A stretch of DNA of 42,984 nt from Deltaproteobacteria bacterium (GTDB taxonomy: Bacteria > Desulfobacterota > Binatia > HRBIN30), in the NCBI GenBank assembly GCA_016200585.1, contig JACQEN010000200.1:1-42984 (forward strand), in the 5' to 3' direction. Shown here one piece after another: positions 1 to 8,592 of the stretch (positions are counted from its first letter, which is position 1; every line of letters begins with the position of its first letter). The notes beneath the pieces are model-generated. The model did not search any database, was not told the origin of the DNA, and saw only the letters and a list, made by a program, of their open reading frames with translations. A program made the position numbers and the translations under genes.

Positions 1-613
1 ACAGACGGAAGAGGAAACGGTCGAAGTGGCCGAGATCGATTCCATCGAGCATGTAGAACGGCTCGAGCGGATCGCCGCCTCGCCCCTCTGCGTCGATGAC
101 GACGCGCCGCGCATCTTTCAGCGTTGCCAGGTACTCGGGCGCACCGAATAAGCGTTCGCCGGGATACTTGAGGATGGCGTCGAGCTCGGTGTAGCGCGTC
201 AAGACGCGCTCGGCGTCGTAGTCCATGTAGTGCTGGCCGCCGACGTAGCCGTCGGCAAGCAGCAAAACCGAGGTCGGGTAGCGCTGGCGCAGCGCCGCGA
301 TCAAACGCTCGGTTTCCGGATACGGCGACTCGATCCGCACGAACACCGAGGCGCCGAGCACGACGACGTCGTACGGTTTGTCGGGCAAGCTCGAAATCAG
401 CTCGTCGAACGGCGCGCCGAGGACGAAGCCGCCTGCGGGCCGGCGATGACGTCCCGAGTCGGACAGAGCGAATGCATCGTGGATGTCGACCTGCGCCCCG
501 GAGCGCGCCGCCAAACCGGCGCACGCCAGCATTCCGTGATTGGCGAAGTAGGGGTAGTCGATGAAGTCCTCGTCGAGGACGAGCGGCGGATTGACGAACA
601 GGAAGCGTGGCAT
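1..613 (-). CDS. B12-binding-type radical SAM protein, N-terminal part (runs off left edge)
   Basis: Manual reverse translation from ATG at 613: MPRFLFVNPPLVLDEDFIDYPYFANHGMLACAGLAARSGAQVDIHDAF..., typical N-terminus of B12-binding rSAM proteins (VNPP, 'G..LA..L...G..V...D'). The rSAM core would lie outside the window. Confidence 0.7.
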   Translation of the reverse strand, partial: MPRFLFVNPPLVLDEDFIDYPYFANHGMLACAGLAARSGAQVDIHDAFALSDSGRHRRPAGGFVLGAPFDELISSLPDKPYDVVVLGASVFVRIESPYPETERLIAALRQRYPTSVLLLADGYVGGQHYMDYDAERVLTRYTELDAILKYPGERLFGAPEYLATLKDARRVVIDAEGRGGDPLEPFYMLDGIDLGHFDRFLFRL

Positions 614-616
614 CGT

Positions 617-1654
617 CTACAGCGGCCGCAGCATCGCCTGCTGCCTCTTTTCCATCGAAGGCTGTTCGGTTCTCGAGCGCCGGCCGCGCCGCCGCTGCAA
701 TCGTTCCAACAACTCCGGTGAAGGCTCTCGACCCAATACCTCCACGATCACGTCGGTTGGATCTTCGAAAATCGGCGAGAGCTCACGTTCGTCGTAGGTC
801 TTGGCCATCGAGAACATGCCGGCACAGATCGGATCGAAACGGCAAACGTCGCAGGCGTAGCCCTTGCCGTGCAGGAACTCTTTCTGGTGAATGAAGCCTT
901 TGAAATCGAGGAAACGGATGCAGCGCTCCTCTTCCTTGATGATCTTGCGGGTCTCGGTCGACGCCCAGGCGAAACGGCGCATAAAGCACAGCGGCACACG
1001 CTCGGCGCGGAAGCTGCGGCCGTTGCGCACCAGGTAGTCCATGGCCTTTTCGAGCGACACTTGAAACTCATAGTGCCGCGGGATGCAGTCGGGATTCTCC
1101 TCGGCGCGGTTGCCATCGGGATCCATGTTGTTCCAAACGAAGTGACGGATGTGCGGGAAGCTCTCGCAGATCCACTGCACGTTCTCGTGCAGGTGATCGC
1201 AGTTGTAAACGTTGATGACGGTATTGATGTCGGAGGTGATGCCCATCTCGGGAACGTGTCCAAGGCATTTGACCAGAAGATCCCAGGCGCCGCGGTACTG
1301 CGTGATGAAGTCGTGGACCTCGCGCCGGTAGCTGTGCAGCGAGACGTGGATGTGCGACAGACCGGCATCGACGCAACGCTTGAAGAAGTCCTTGTCGGCC
1401 AGCTTCTGGCCGTTGGTGATCACGCGGCTGAACAGATTGCGTTCGCGGGCATACTGCAACGCCGGAAGGAAGAGCTCGGAAATCGTCGGTTCGCCGCCGG
1501 TGAGAATCACGCCGTCGTAACCCATCTCGACCAGACGATCGATGTTGGCGCGCATCTCCTTGTCGTCGAGATGCACGCCGCTCGGCGGGTTACTACAGAA
1601 CTGGCACTTCTGGTAGCAATTGCGCGTGAGCTGCAGGTAGCCGAGATTTGCCAT
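617..1654 (-). CDS. Radical SAM protein with SPASM-like C-terminal Cys cluster
   Basis: CYQKCQFC (CxxxCxxC), GGEPTIS, ITNGQKL, C-terminal CDVCRFDPICAGMF; 345 aa; nearly abuts the 613 start of the next gene. Confidence 0.9.
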   Translation of the reverse strand: MANLGYLQLTRNCYQKCQFCSNPPSGVHLDDKEMRANIDRLVEMGYDGVILTGGEPTISELFLPALQYARERNLFSRVITNGQKLADKDFFKRCVDAGLSHIHVSLHSYRREVHDFITQYRGAWDLLVKCLGHVPEMGITSDINTVINVYNCDHLHENVQWICESFPHIRHFVWNNMDPDGNRAEENPDCIPRHYEFQVSLEKAMDYLVRNGRSFRAERVPLCFMRRFAWASTETRKIIKEEERCIRFLDFKGFIHQKEFLHGKGYACDVCRFDPICAGMFSMAKTYDERELSPIFEDPTDVIVEVLGREPSPELLERLQRRRGRRSRTEQPSMEKRQQAMLRPL

Positions 1655-1674
1655 CGTTGCGGTTGCCTCGCGGG

Positions 1675-3642
1675 CTAGGCCGGCGGCGCAACTTCCTTCT
1701 GGAACTCGAGACGGCGACGTTCACGGGCCTCGCGTACCTTCTCGCCGAGCAGCATCAGTGGCTCAACCGGTGCAGGCTGCGGCCCTTCATATCCCGGCAA
1801 GCTCGGAGCAACCTTTTCGACCGGACGTCCGTCGCGCAAACGTGCCGGCGGTGTGGGTCGCAAGCGCAGCATCTGCTGCTCGGCGTCTTGTGCCCATTCC
1901 CCCTGGCGCAACGGTTCGAGCTGAACGAAGCCTTGATCGCGGATGAAGTTGATGTGCGCTCCGTCGCAGCGGTCGTTGAGACGGCAGTCACGACAACGGA
2001 CCGACTTACCCCAATACCCGTTGACGACGTGCTCGCGTGCCAGCTCACGGATCGCCAGCCGTCCGCTTTCGCTTTCGAACATGTTCTGGCGCAGCACACG
2101 CGGCTCCTCGGCGAGCTGTGTCATCGGCGTCAGACAGCCCGGCAAGCCGCTGACCTTGATGGCCAGCGCCAGTTGCTCGAAGAAGGCCTTCGGAGCGCGA
2201 ACATCGTTGGCACTAGCGTCTTTCAAAAACTCATACGACGGCTGGTGCAGACGCACGTACGGCAGAACCTGCTGAAGACGGTCACGATGGGCGAGCAACC
2301 ACGGAGCAGTCTTTTGATTGAGCTCGATCTCGAGCTCGACCCCGGAAGGCAGCTCGGCACACGACAGCAGCACGTCGAGCTGCTCGGCGTCGCGGGCAAC
2401 AATCAGCAGCGGGTTGGTCACCCGCGAACGATCGATCGGGCGCGACACCTTGCCCGCCTTCACGTAGATCCCGACCTCCGGGTTGAGGGGCAGTCGCTCC
2501 AGCGTCGCAAGGTCATCCACCTCGACGCCGAGGGAGCGAGCGCCATAGGGCAGATCTGCCAAGGTCAGGCGCGCATTTTCGCCCCAGGTGGTTTCGTCTA
2601 CCGGACCGATGGCCCAGACGTCCCACTGCGCCTGATTCTGGCGTTCGATGACACGGTCGGCGGTGTTGCAGAACGGCTCGATGAAGCAATACTGGCAACG
2701 TTCCTTCTGCCGGCACTCGAGCGGCACCCCTTCGTCCAGGTAGCGCCGCACCTGGAACCGACGGCCGTTGACCTCGTCGAGCATCTTGTGCGGGTCCTGA
2801 ATCAAGTCCTCGAGGCCTTCGAGAAATTCCACCGGAAAGCGATTGGTCCAAATGACGACGCTGGGATGGCGGTTGAGCCGGAACACCTTCTGCAGGCGCG
2901 GCAGGAACTCGATCGGATCGTAAAAGAGGTCTTCACGGTTTTCATAAGCGGCACCCTGCGGAATGACGTGCAGGAGATCGAACTCACGCACCCCGACCTG
3001 CAGGCAGAGCTCGACGATCTGATCGATATACCCGACGTTTTGCTTGTTGATGCAGACATCGACGTTGACGATGATGCGATCCTCGCGAATCGCTCGGATC
3101 ATTCCCTTCATCAGTTTCTTGAAGGCCCCGGGCGTTCCCGTCAGCCGATCATGGAGCTCCGGCGTATGTCCGTGCAAGCTGTAGGTGATTTCGCCGAGAC
3201 CGGCATCGACCGCCGCACTATAGAAGTCGCGCTTCGCAAGCATCACGCCGTTGGTCACGGTCTGGATCCGGTTGTAACCGACACTGTTGGCGTAGGCGAT
3301 GAAGTCGACGAACTTCGGATGAATGGACGCCTCGCCGCCGGACAAGATGATCTTGTCGGCTTTGAGTTGCTCGCGGCCGCGCAGGATCTCGCGTTTGACC
3401 TCGTCTTCGGGAATGTAGACGTTGCGGGGGGTGTCGGTATCGAGACAGAACACGCAGCGACTATTGCACGCAGTGACCAGACGTACCCAGTGTTTGCGAA
3501 TGTTGGCGACGCGCTCGCGCTCCAACATCCGATCTTTGATCAATGGCTCAAGTTCCATCTCTTTGCCCTCGCTACGCTTTGCCACCCGACGGCGATTCCA
3601 GGGCAACTGGACCAAGCGCATGTCCCTGCCCCTTCGTTGCAT
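1675..3642 (-). CDS. Radical SAM protein with auxiliary Fe-S-type Cys clusters
   Basis: CNSRCVFC motif, GGEASIHPKF, TNGVML, SLHGHTPELHDRLTGTPGAF; extra Cys clusters CRQKERCQYCFIEPFC and CRDCRLNDRCDG. True start may be internal, e.g. ATG at 3558 (MELEPLIKDRML). Confidence 0.9.
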   Translation of the reverse strand: MQRRGRDMRLVQLPWNRRRVAKRSEGKEMELEPLIKDRMLERERVANIRKHWVRLVTACNSRCVFCLDTDTPRNVYIPEDEVKREILRGREQLKADKIILSGGEASIHPKFVDFIAYANSVGYNRIQTVTNGVMLAKRDFYSAAVDAGLGEITYSLHGHTPELHDRLTGTPGAFKKLMKGMIRAIREDRIIVNVDVCINKQNVGYIDQIVELCLQVGVREFDLLHVIPQGAAYENREDLFYDPIEFLPRLQKVFRLNRHPSVVIWTNRFPVEFLEGLEDLIQDPHKMLDEVNGRRFQVRRYLDEGVPLECRQKERCQYCFIEPFCNTADRVIERQNQAQWDVWAIGPVDETTWGENARLTLADLPYGARSLGVEVDDLATLERLPLNPEVGIYVKAGKVSRPIDRSRVTNPLLIVARDAEQLDVLLSCAELPSGVELEIELNQKTAPWLLAHRDRLQQVLPYVRLHQPSYEFLKDASANDVRAPKAFFEQLALAIKVSGLPGCLTPMTQLAEEPRVLRQNMFESESGRLAIRELAREHVVNGYWGKSVRCRDCRLNDRCDGAHINFIRDQGFVQLEPLRQGEWAQDAEQQMLRLRPTPPARLRDGRPVEKVAPSLPGYEGPQPAPVEPLMLLGEKVREARERRRLEFQKEVAPPA

Positions 3643-5381
3643 ATCTCGAAAGCACCCACCGGATCAGAACTTTTAGGCTCGTACGCGGTCCTTTTGCCAC
3701 AGACAAGATGCTCCTGCGAACCTAGGGCTGTGTTTGGACCGCCCACCTCGAGCCCTGCCTCGGCGCACAAACAGCTCGGCAACACAGCCACCAATGCGGC
3801 CTTGGACGGGCCTTGCGGCAACGCCCGCGCACAGTCGATCAATTCGTCGAGTGACGCCCCTTGTGCCGACAGGCGGAAACGCGGCTCTCCCGGCAAGCGG
3901 CCGCTCGCCCACGCTTCGGCAAAAGCCGAAACCAAGCGGGCATCGTGCAATACCGCGTAGGCACCGACGGGAATCGCCGTTTTGGCGCAAATGTTGGCTA
4001 CCCCGCGCAGCATCGCCGAGAAGGCACCGGGAATACCGCAATGCGCATCGTGCGTCGCAGCATCCGGACCGTAGAGCGCGACGTCGATGCGGCGCAGGTC
4101 TTTCAGGCGGCGTAGATCGAGATCCGACCAGTCGACCAAAGCACTGGCCTCGCCGGCAACCTCGACGTGCGCAAACAGACGCACGGCATCATAAATCAAC
4201 AACGCCGCCTGCGGGTGAGCGAACAGATCCGTTCCAACCAAGCGCAGGCGCGACGGTCGATAGCGCGCTGCTTGCACCAACCGAGCCCTCACCCGGCGCG
4301 TCGGTTCGTAGGGCTGCTGGAGCTTGACTGCGTCGGCAGCAGCGTCGCCGCAGGCTTCGCAGCGCACGCGGTGTGGTCCGCGCCAATCAAAGACCATCCG
4401 CTCCACGCTGTTCTCACCGGCCGCAGTCTCGGCCGGACGCTCGATGCTTTGCGCGCGCGGGCCGGGCTCGTGCTCGGAGAACTCTTCCCAACCGAAGCGC
4501 GCCGCGTAGTCGGAAGGTACGCCGGCGCACTGTGGTCGCTCTGGACACGCGGCACATCCCTGTCCGGAGGCGTTGCGGCTGCGCAGCGAACCGTCCGCCA
4601 TCACCCAAAGCTCGCTGTCGGCGGCGGCGAACAACGGGCGCAAGCGCGGTGCGACGCATACGGGCAAGTCGCGTAAGCTCAGGCGGACTCGCCGTTCGAG
4701 CGCAACCGTCGCCGCTTCTTCGAGGCTGTCCCCGAGGAGAGAAAGCCGCGGTGACAACGACACGAAGGTCGGCCCGTCGACATCGTCGGCCGTCAACCGG
4801 CGCACGTGCATCGTGCGCACGCCCAGCCGCGCCAGCACCAGAATGGTCTCGGCGAGGTGCGCCACCGTCGGTCGGGCGAGAGAAATCTCTGCCGTCACCG
4901 GGATCTCGGCTTCCACGCAAGCACGGATGGCACGGTGGGCCGCCTTCAGTGCCCCGTTTTGGCCGACCAACCAATCGTGCGCGTCTTGCCGCGCACAATG
5001 AAACGGGACGTGCACCCGTTTTACTCCCGCCGAACGCAGGCGCAACGCCGTATCCTTGGAGAGCCCGCGTCCGACTGTATAGACACCGAGATTTGTCGGC
5101 CGCTGCCGCGCCAAGTCGTCCAGCAGTTGCGGCAGATCGTCGCGCTCCAGCGGCTCCGCTCCACCAATCAAAAGGCTACCCGGACGCCCCGCCAGCGACG
5201 CGGTTAGCGCGACGATTTCACTTCGTGTCAGAGATTTTGGCGGACCGGATGGGTCGTAGCGCCAGAGGAAGCTGGCACCACCATGGACGAGCGAAAGGCG
5301 TAGATCGACGTTGGATTTGGTCGGCTGCGGCGGCGGACGTTGCAAGCTTTCGTCGCTCAACGGCATAAGACAAACGGACAC
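3540..5381 (-). CDS. Radical-SAM-like protein lacking the CxxxCxxC motif; apparent tandem degenerate rSAM/SPASM halves
   Basis: 613 aa; IGGAEPLERDDLPQLL resembles GGEP; VHVPFHCARQDAHDWLVGQNGAL and IDVALYGPDAATHDAHCGIPGAF both resemble the rSAM 'SLHG..HD...G.PGAF' strand; CAACPERPQCAG SPASM-like; no Cys triad where expected (LRLSLVHGGASFLWRYDP). Confidence 0.75.
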   Translation of the reverse strand: MSVCLMPLSDESLQRPPPQPTKSNVDLRLSLVHGGASFLWRYDPSGPPKSLTRSEIVALTASLAGRPGSLLIGGAEPLERDDLPQLLDDLARQRPTNLGVYTVGRGLSKDTALRLRSAGVKRVHVPFHCARQDAHDWLVGQNGALKAAHRAIRACVEAEIPVTAEISLARPTVAHLAETILVLARLGVRTMHVRRLTADDVDGPTFVSLSPRLSLLGDSLEEAATVALERRVRLSLRDLPVCVAPRLRPLFAAADSELWVMADGSLRSRNASGQGCAACPERPQCAGVPSDYAARFGWEEFSEHEPGPRAQSIERPAETAAGENSVERMVFDWRGPHRVRCEACGDAAADAVKLQQPYEPTRRVRARLVQAARYRPSRLRLVGTDLFAHPQAALLIYDAVRLFAHVEVAGEASALVDWSDLDLRRLKDLRRIDVALYGPDAATHDAHCGIPGAFSAMLRGVANICAKTAIPVGAYAVLHDARLVSAFAEAWASGRLPGEPRFRLSAQGASLDELIDCARALPQGPSKAALVAVLPSCLCAEAGLEVGGPNTALGSQEHLVCGKRTAYEPKSSDPVGAFEICNEGAGTCAWSSCPGIAVGWQSVARAKRWNLSH

Positions 5382-5493
5382 TTTCAGGGCGCCCCCCTCA
5401 CGAACTGCCCAACATCGACTTTTGGTGAATCCGTATCACAGCGTTGAAGAGAAACGCTACTACTTTCTAGGGGATTGGGTCAAGTTGGGGATG

Positions 5494-5511
5494 CGGCCGG
5501 GTCCCCGGCCG
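5494..5511. promoter_or_regulatory. Perfect 8-bp inverted repeat CGGCCGGG-TC-CCCGGCCG in divergent intergenic region
   Basis: Read directly; overlaps the palindrome CCCCGGCCGGGG (5503-5514) and is followed by GCGTTTT. Confidence 0.4.
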
Positions 5512-5521
5512 GGGCGTTTTC

Positions 5522-5541
5522 GTGACTCCGGCCGGCGTCAC
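5522..5541. promoter_or_regulatory. 20-bp near-palindrome GTGACTCCGGCCGGCGTCAC
   Basis: 18 of 20 positions symmetric; about 29 bp centre-to-centre from the dyad at 5494-5511. Confidence 0.35.
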
Positions 5542-5742
5542 GGACCGACACCTCCCGAACACCGACGGCAGCGACCGTTTCGGCGGATTCCGGGGCGCCG
5601 TCCGAATATCGGATGCGAGTCTGTTGGATTGACGCCTGCAGCGCTTTGTATGGGCATCGATCATGGCTGACCGGTGCGCAGATCACCTACTGAGGATTGC
5701 TACAGGAGGAGAGCTTCGCCATAGTCTGGGATCCGTGGTGAT

Positions 5743-6255
5743 TTGTATTTCAGACGACTCGAACGTCGGCGCCGACCGTCGACCGCGCTCCACCTGAATC
5801 GGGGGGAAGCGGCGATTCGCTCCGATCGATTTCGCTTCGGAATTCTCTGCGTTCTGGCCTACGTCGCCCTCTCGTGGGCTGTTCGTTTCGACATGCGCCT
5901 GGGCGACCAGATTGCCTCGCTCGTCTATCCGCTTGATACTTTCTCGATGTACTCCGGTCTTCCGGGCGAGTCCGTCAGCCACTTACTGGTGCGCGACGAT
6001 CAAGGGCGTGTGCACCGCGTCACAGACTTTCAGACCTTCGCCTGTTCAGGGCCGGTTGCCAGGAGCTCCTCTCCGTGTGCCAACGACGTGGCGATCGCCT
6101 ACCACTACGACGACCTCGCCCACTACATCGCCGACCACCCGGGGCCAGGCGATCGCCAGGTCGACGTCATTGATCGCACCTGGCGCATCCGGCCCGGCGG
6201 AGGGCCCGAACCAGTCGCCGATTGTTTGGTCGCGCATTGCAAGGTATCGCGCTGA
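5743..6255 (+). CDS. Small membrane-anchored hypothetical protein upstream of HTTM-like gene
   Basis: One predicted TM helix (FGILCVLAYVALSWAVRF); stop TGA (6253-6255) overlaps ATG of next gene (6255); start uncertain (TTG at 5743). Confidence 0.65.
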   Translation: MYFRRLERRRRPSTALHLNRGEAAIRSDRFRFGILCVLAYVALSWAVRFDMRLGDQIASLVYPLDTFSMYSGLPGESVSHLLVRDDQGRVHRVTDFQTFACSGPVARSSSPCANDVAIAYHYDDLAHYIADHPGPGDRQVDVIDRTWRIRPGGGPEPVADCLVAHCKVSR

Positions 6256-7598
6256 TGAGTCGAAACCGCACCGCGTTTCTGCGAACGACTCTGGCCATCG
6301 TTGTCGTCGCCGACTTGCTGTCGTTCTACTTCTTCATCGGCGCGGCGCGCGCCAACGCGCTAGCCGACGGCTTGGCCCTGACCTGGCTGACCGATTTCTT
6401 GTCGCACCCCGCCGTACGCGGAACGATCGTGTTATTCGGGATTGCCGGCGCCGCGACCTTCGCTGCGCGTCCGGGTCGCCTGTGGCATGGATTGCTGGCG
6501 CTCGCGGCACTGTCCTTCCTCAGCTCGACGCACGCGCAGTTGTTCGGATCGCCGTGGCGACACCTGTTCTACAGCGGTCTGTGCTTGAGCGGCTGGCTCG
6601 CCGGTTTGGCGTTCGGTCGTTGGCGCGGTCAGCCGGAAGACGAAGCGTATGCTCGCACCGGCAGCATCGCGCTGCTCGGAACGGCGTATTTCAACGCCGG
6701 GCTCAGCAAGCTTGTGTACGGCGGATTCGGTTGGGCGTCGGGACGAATGATTCAAGCCATCATCGTTGGGCAGGACGGTCTCGTCGCCGACGGCGTTCTG
6801 AGCATCTATCGTTCTTGGGTTGTCGGTATCCCTGCGATTGCTGCGATGTTCTCGATCGCCACGCTGGCATTTGAGTTGGCCGGCCCACTGATGATCCTCG
6901 ACCGCTGGGTACGTCCGTGCGTTGCCCTGGGTTTGTTGGCGATGCACGGCAACATCTACCTGCTTTCCGACATCCTGTACTGGGAATCCATGGTGTTCCT
7001 GATCGTTTTCGGGTTGCTCCCAGAACCATCCCCACAACAATCGTCGGCTGACACCGGCGACGCCGGTCGGCACGGCCAATGGTTCACTCCGCTGTCGCTG
7101 GCGCTGGCCGTCTGCGCCGTCGCCGGCGTCTACCATCAAGGCCAACGCTACGTTCTGCGACAAATGCCGGTGCCGCCAAACGGCCCGGTCGTCCCCGTTC
7201 CCGACGCGGCCGCCCCGGTTATCAACTCGTCGCCTCCGGCGGTCACTCCGGCACAGCAAAGGCTGTCGCAGATCGGACCCTTCGTAGTCGGACAGACGGT
7301 CACCGACGGCTGGACCATTCAGACGATCGACCTCAGCCGGGAGGGTTTCGCGATCGAGCTGGGCGGAATACCGGGGCGCGTCCGTTTTGGTTTTACGTGC
7401 ACGACGATCGGATCCCCCAGCCCATTCGACGTCGGTGCGGCACACATCTTTTACTACAAGAGCGACCTCGATCCAGAGAAGATTGAAGCACCCGGTCGCG
7501 CACTGCAGAAGCGTGTACAGGCCGTTGCTGCCGGCCACGATCTTTGCGCCAGCATCGACGCCTGGCGTGCTGCCGCACCTTCCACGACGCCGCAGTGA
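6255..7598 (+). CDS. HTTM/vitamin-K-dependent-carboxylase-like multi-TM protein with C-terminal soluble extension
   Basis: ORF 6222..7598; ATG at 6255 (MSRNRTAFLRTT...). Multi-TM with YFNAGLSKLVYGGFGWASG and FELAGPLMIL, reminiscent of HTTM/DoxX-like families; about 115-aa non-TM C-terminus. Confidence 0.65.
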   Translation: MSRNRTAFLRTTLAIVVVADLLSFYFFIGAARANALADGLALTWLTDFLSHPAVRGTIVLFGIAGAATFAARPGRLWHGLLALAALSFLSSTHAQLFGSPWRHLFYSGLCLSGWLAGLAFGRWRGQPEDEAYARTGSIALLGTAYFNAGLSKLVYGGFGWASGRMIQAIIVGQDGLVADGVLSIYRSWVVGIPAIAAMFSIATLAFELAGPLMILDRWVRPCVALGLLAMHGNIYLLSDILYWESMVFLIVFGLLPEPSPQQSSADTGDAGRHGQWFTPLSLALAVCAVAGVYHQGQRYVLRQMPVPPNGPVVPVPDAAAPVINSSPPAVTPAQQRLSQIGPFVVGQTVTDGWTIQTIDLSREGFAIELGGIPGRVRFGFTCTTIGSPSPFDVGAAHIFYYKSDLDPEKIEAPGRALQKRVQAVAAGHDLCASIDAWRAAAPSTTPQ

Positions 7599-7600
7599 TC

Positions 7601-7633
7601 CCGAACGCAGTGCCTTGTTCGTTCGGTCCTTTT
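7601..7633 (+). terminator. Candidate Rho-independent terminator or attenuator hairpin
   Basis: CCGAACG (7601-7607) pairs with CGTTCGG (7620-7626), followed by TCCTTTT; begins 2 nt after the stop at 7598. Confidence 0.4.
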
Positions 7634-7707
7634 GAACGATAATGTTCGAGAATACCATGCACCTCAGATCATACGACCCAACGATCCATCGGGGAGTGTC
7701 CTAATCG

Positions 7708-8592
7708 ATGGCGGGGCGCGCCGCGTTCGATGCTATCCTGCGGACAATTCATCGGGGCCTGCCACCGCCGCAACCGCAATCCCTCGAACGCCTCCTTCGT
7801 CCATCTTTGGAACGTTTTGCCGCACTCCGGCAAAAGGCCACGCCGGTGCTTCTCGACGGCCTTATGGCGGATTGGCCGAATCGTAAGTGGTCGCTAGCCG
7901 GCCTGCGCGAGAGATTCGGCGACCGCCTGATCTCAGCAATTCCAACCACCAACGGACGACTCAACAGCGACATCCGCACTGGAGTGCAGTTCGAAGCGAT
8001 CCGTTTCGCCGATTACGTCGATCAGATTGAGCGCGGAGAACGGCCTGACTACTACCTCGCCGCTCCCGGCGATGTCTGGGTCCCGGAGCTGAAACAAGAG
8101 ATCCGAACGCCCGAGTATTGCCGCGACGCACCGTGGCAGAACTCCCGTCTGTGGGTCAGCGCCCCCGACACCTCGGCCCCGCTCCACCGTGACGTTGCTG
8201 AGAACATCTTCTTCCAACTCGTGGGACGAAAGCGTTTCTTTCTGTACGCCCCGGCTGCGTCGCCGTGGCTCTATTCGAATGGCTTCCGCTCGGCTCTGCC
8301 AAACTACACTCAGTTCGATCCCGAAACCCCCGACTACGATCGTTTCCCCCTCAGTCGCCACGTCGAACCGATCGAAGTCATTCTCGAGCCCGGCGACGCG
8401 ATCTATCTGCCGTCGCGCTGGTGGCATCAGGTGCGATCGCTCGACATCAGCGTCTCGTTCAACTTCTGGTGGGCGCAGGGCCTGCTCGCACCGATCGTCA
8501 AGGCGGCTGAATTCGTGAAGCGCACGCGCGGCCTTGAAATCTACGGCCTCGAGGCAAAGCTCCGTGCCAGTGGCAAGCTCGGCGGGCGCTGA
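7708..8592 (+). CDS. Cupin_8/JmjC-like Fe(II)/2OG oxygenase
   Basis: PLHRDVAENIFFQLVGRKRFFLY (HxD plus Lys) and PGDAIYLPSRWWHQV (distal His). Confidence 0.88.
   Translation: MAGRAAFDAILRTIHRGLPPPQPQSLERLLRPSLERFAALRQKATPVLLDGLMADWPNRKWSLAGLRERFGDRLISAIPTTNGRLNSDIRTGVQFEAIRFADYVDQIERGERPDYYLAAPGDVWVPELKQEIRTPEYCRDAPWQNSRLWVSAPDTSAPLHRDVAENIFFQLVGRKRFFLYAPAASPWLYSNGFRSALPNYTQFDPETPDYDRFPLSRHVEPIEVILEPGDAIYLPSRWWHQVRSLDISVSFNFWWAQGLLAPIVKAAEFVKRTRGLEIYGLEAKLRASGKLGGR

Noticed and set aside
869-1678. 269-aa + strand ORF
   Set aside because: Antisense to the rSAM gene 617-1654; low-complexity shadow translation.
1648-3960. 770-aa + strand ORF
   Set aside because: Antisense shadow of the minus-strand rSAM gene carrying CNSRCVFC; no recognisable domain; typical for high GC.
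4373-5368. 331-aa + strand Arg/Pro/Ser-rich ORF
   Set aside because: Composition of an out-of-frame GC-rich shadow; opposite strand has the rSAM-like protein.
5382-5742. Small ORFs (e.g. 5467..5664, 5480..5686) considered as RiPP precursors
   Set aside because: No leader/core-like pattern, no good RBS, mutually overlapping frames in GC-rich DNA with dyads.
6432-7658. 408-aa - strand ORF
   Set aside because: Antisense to the multi-TM HTTM-like gene; no domain signature.
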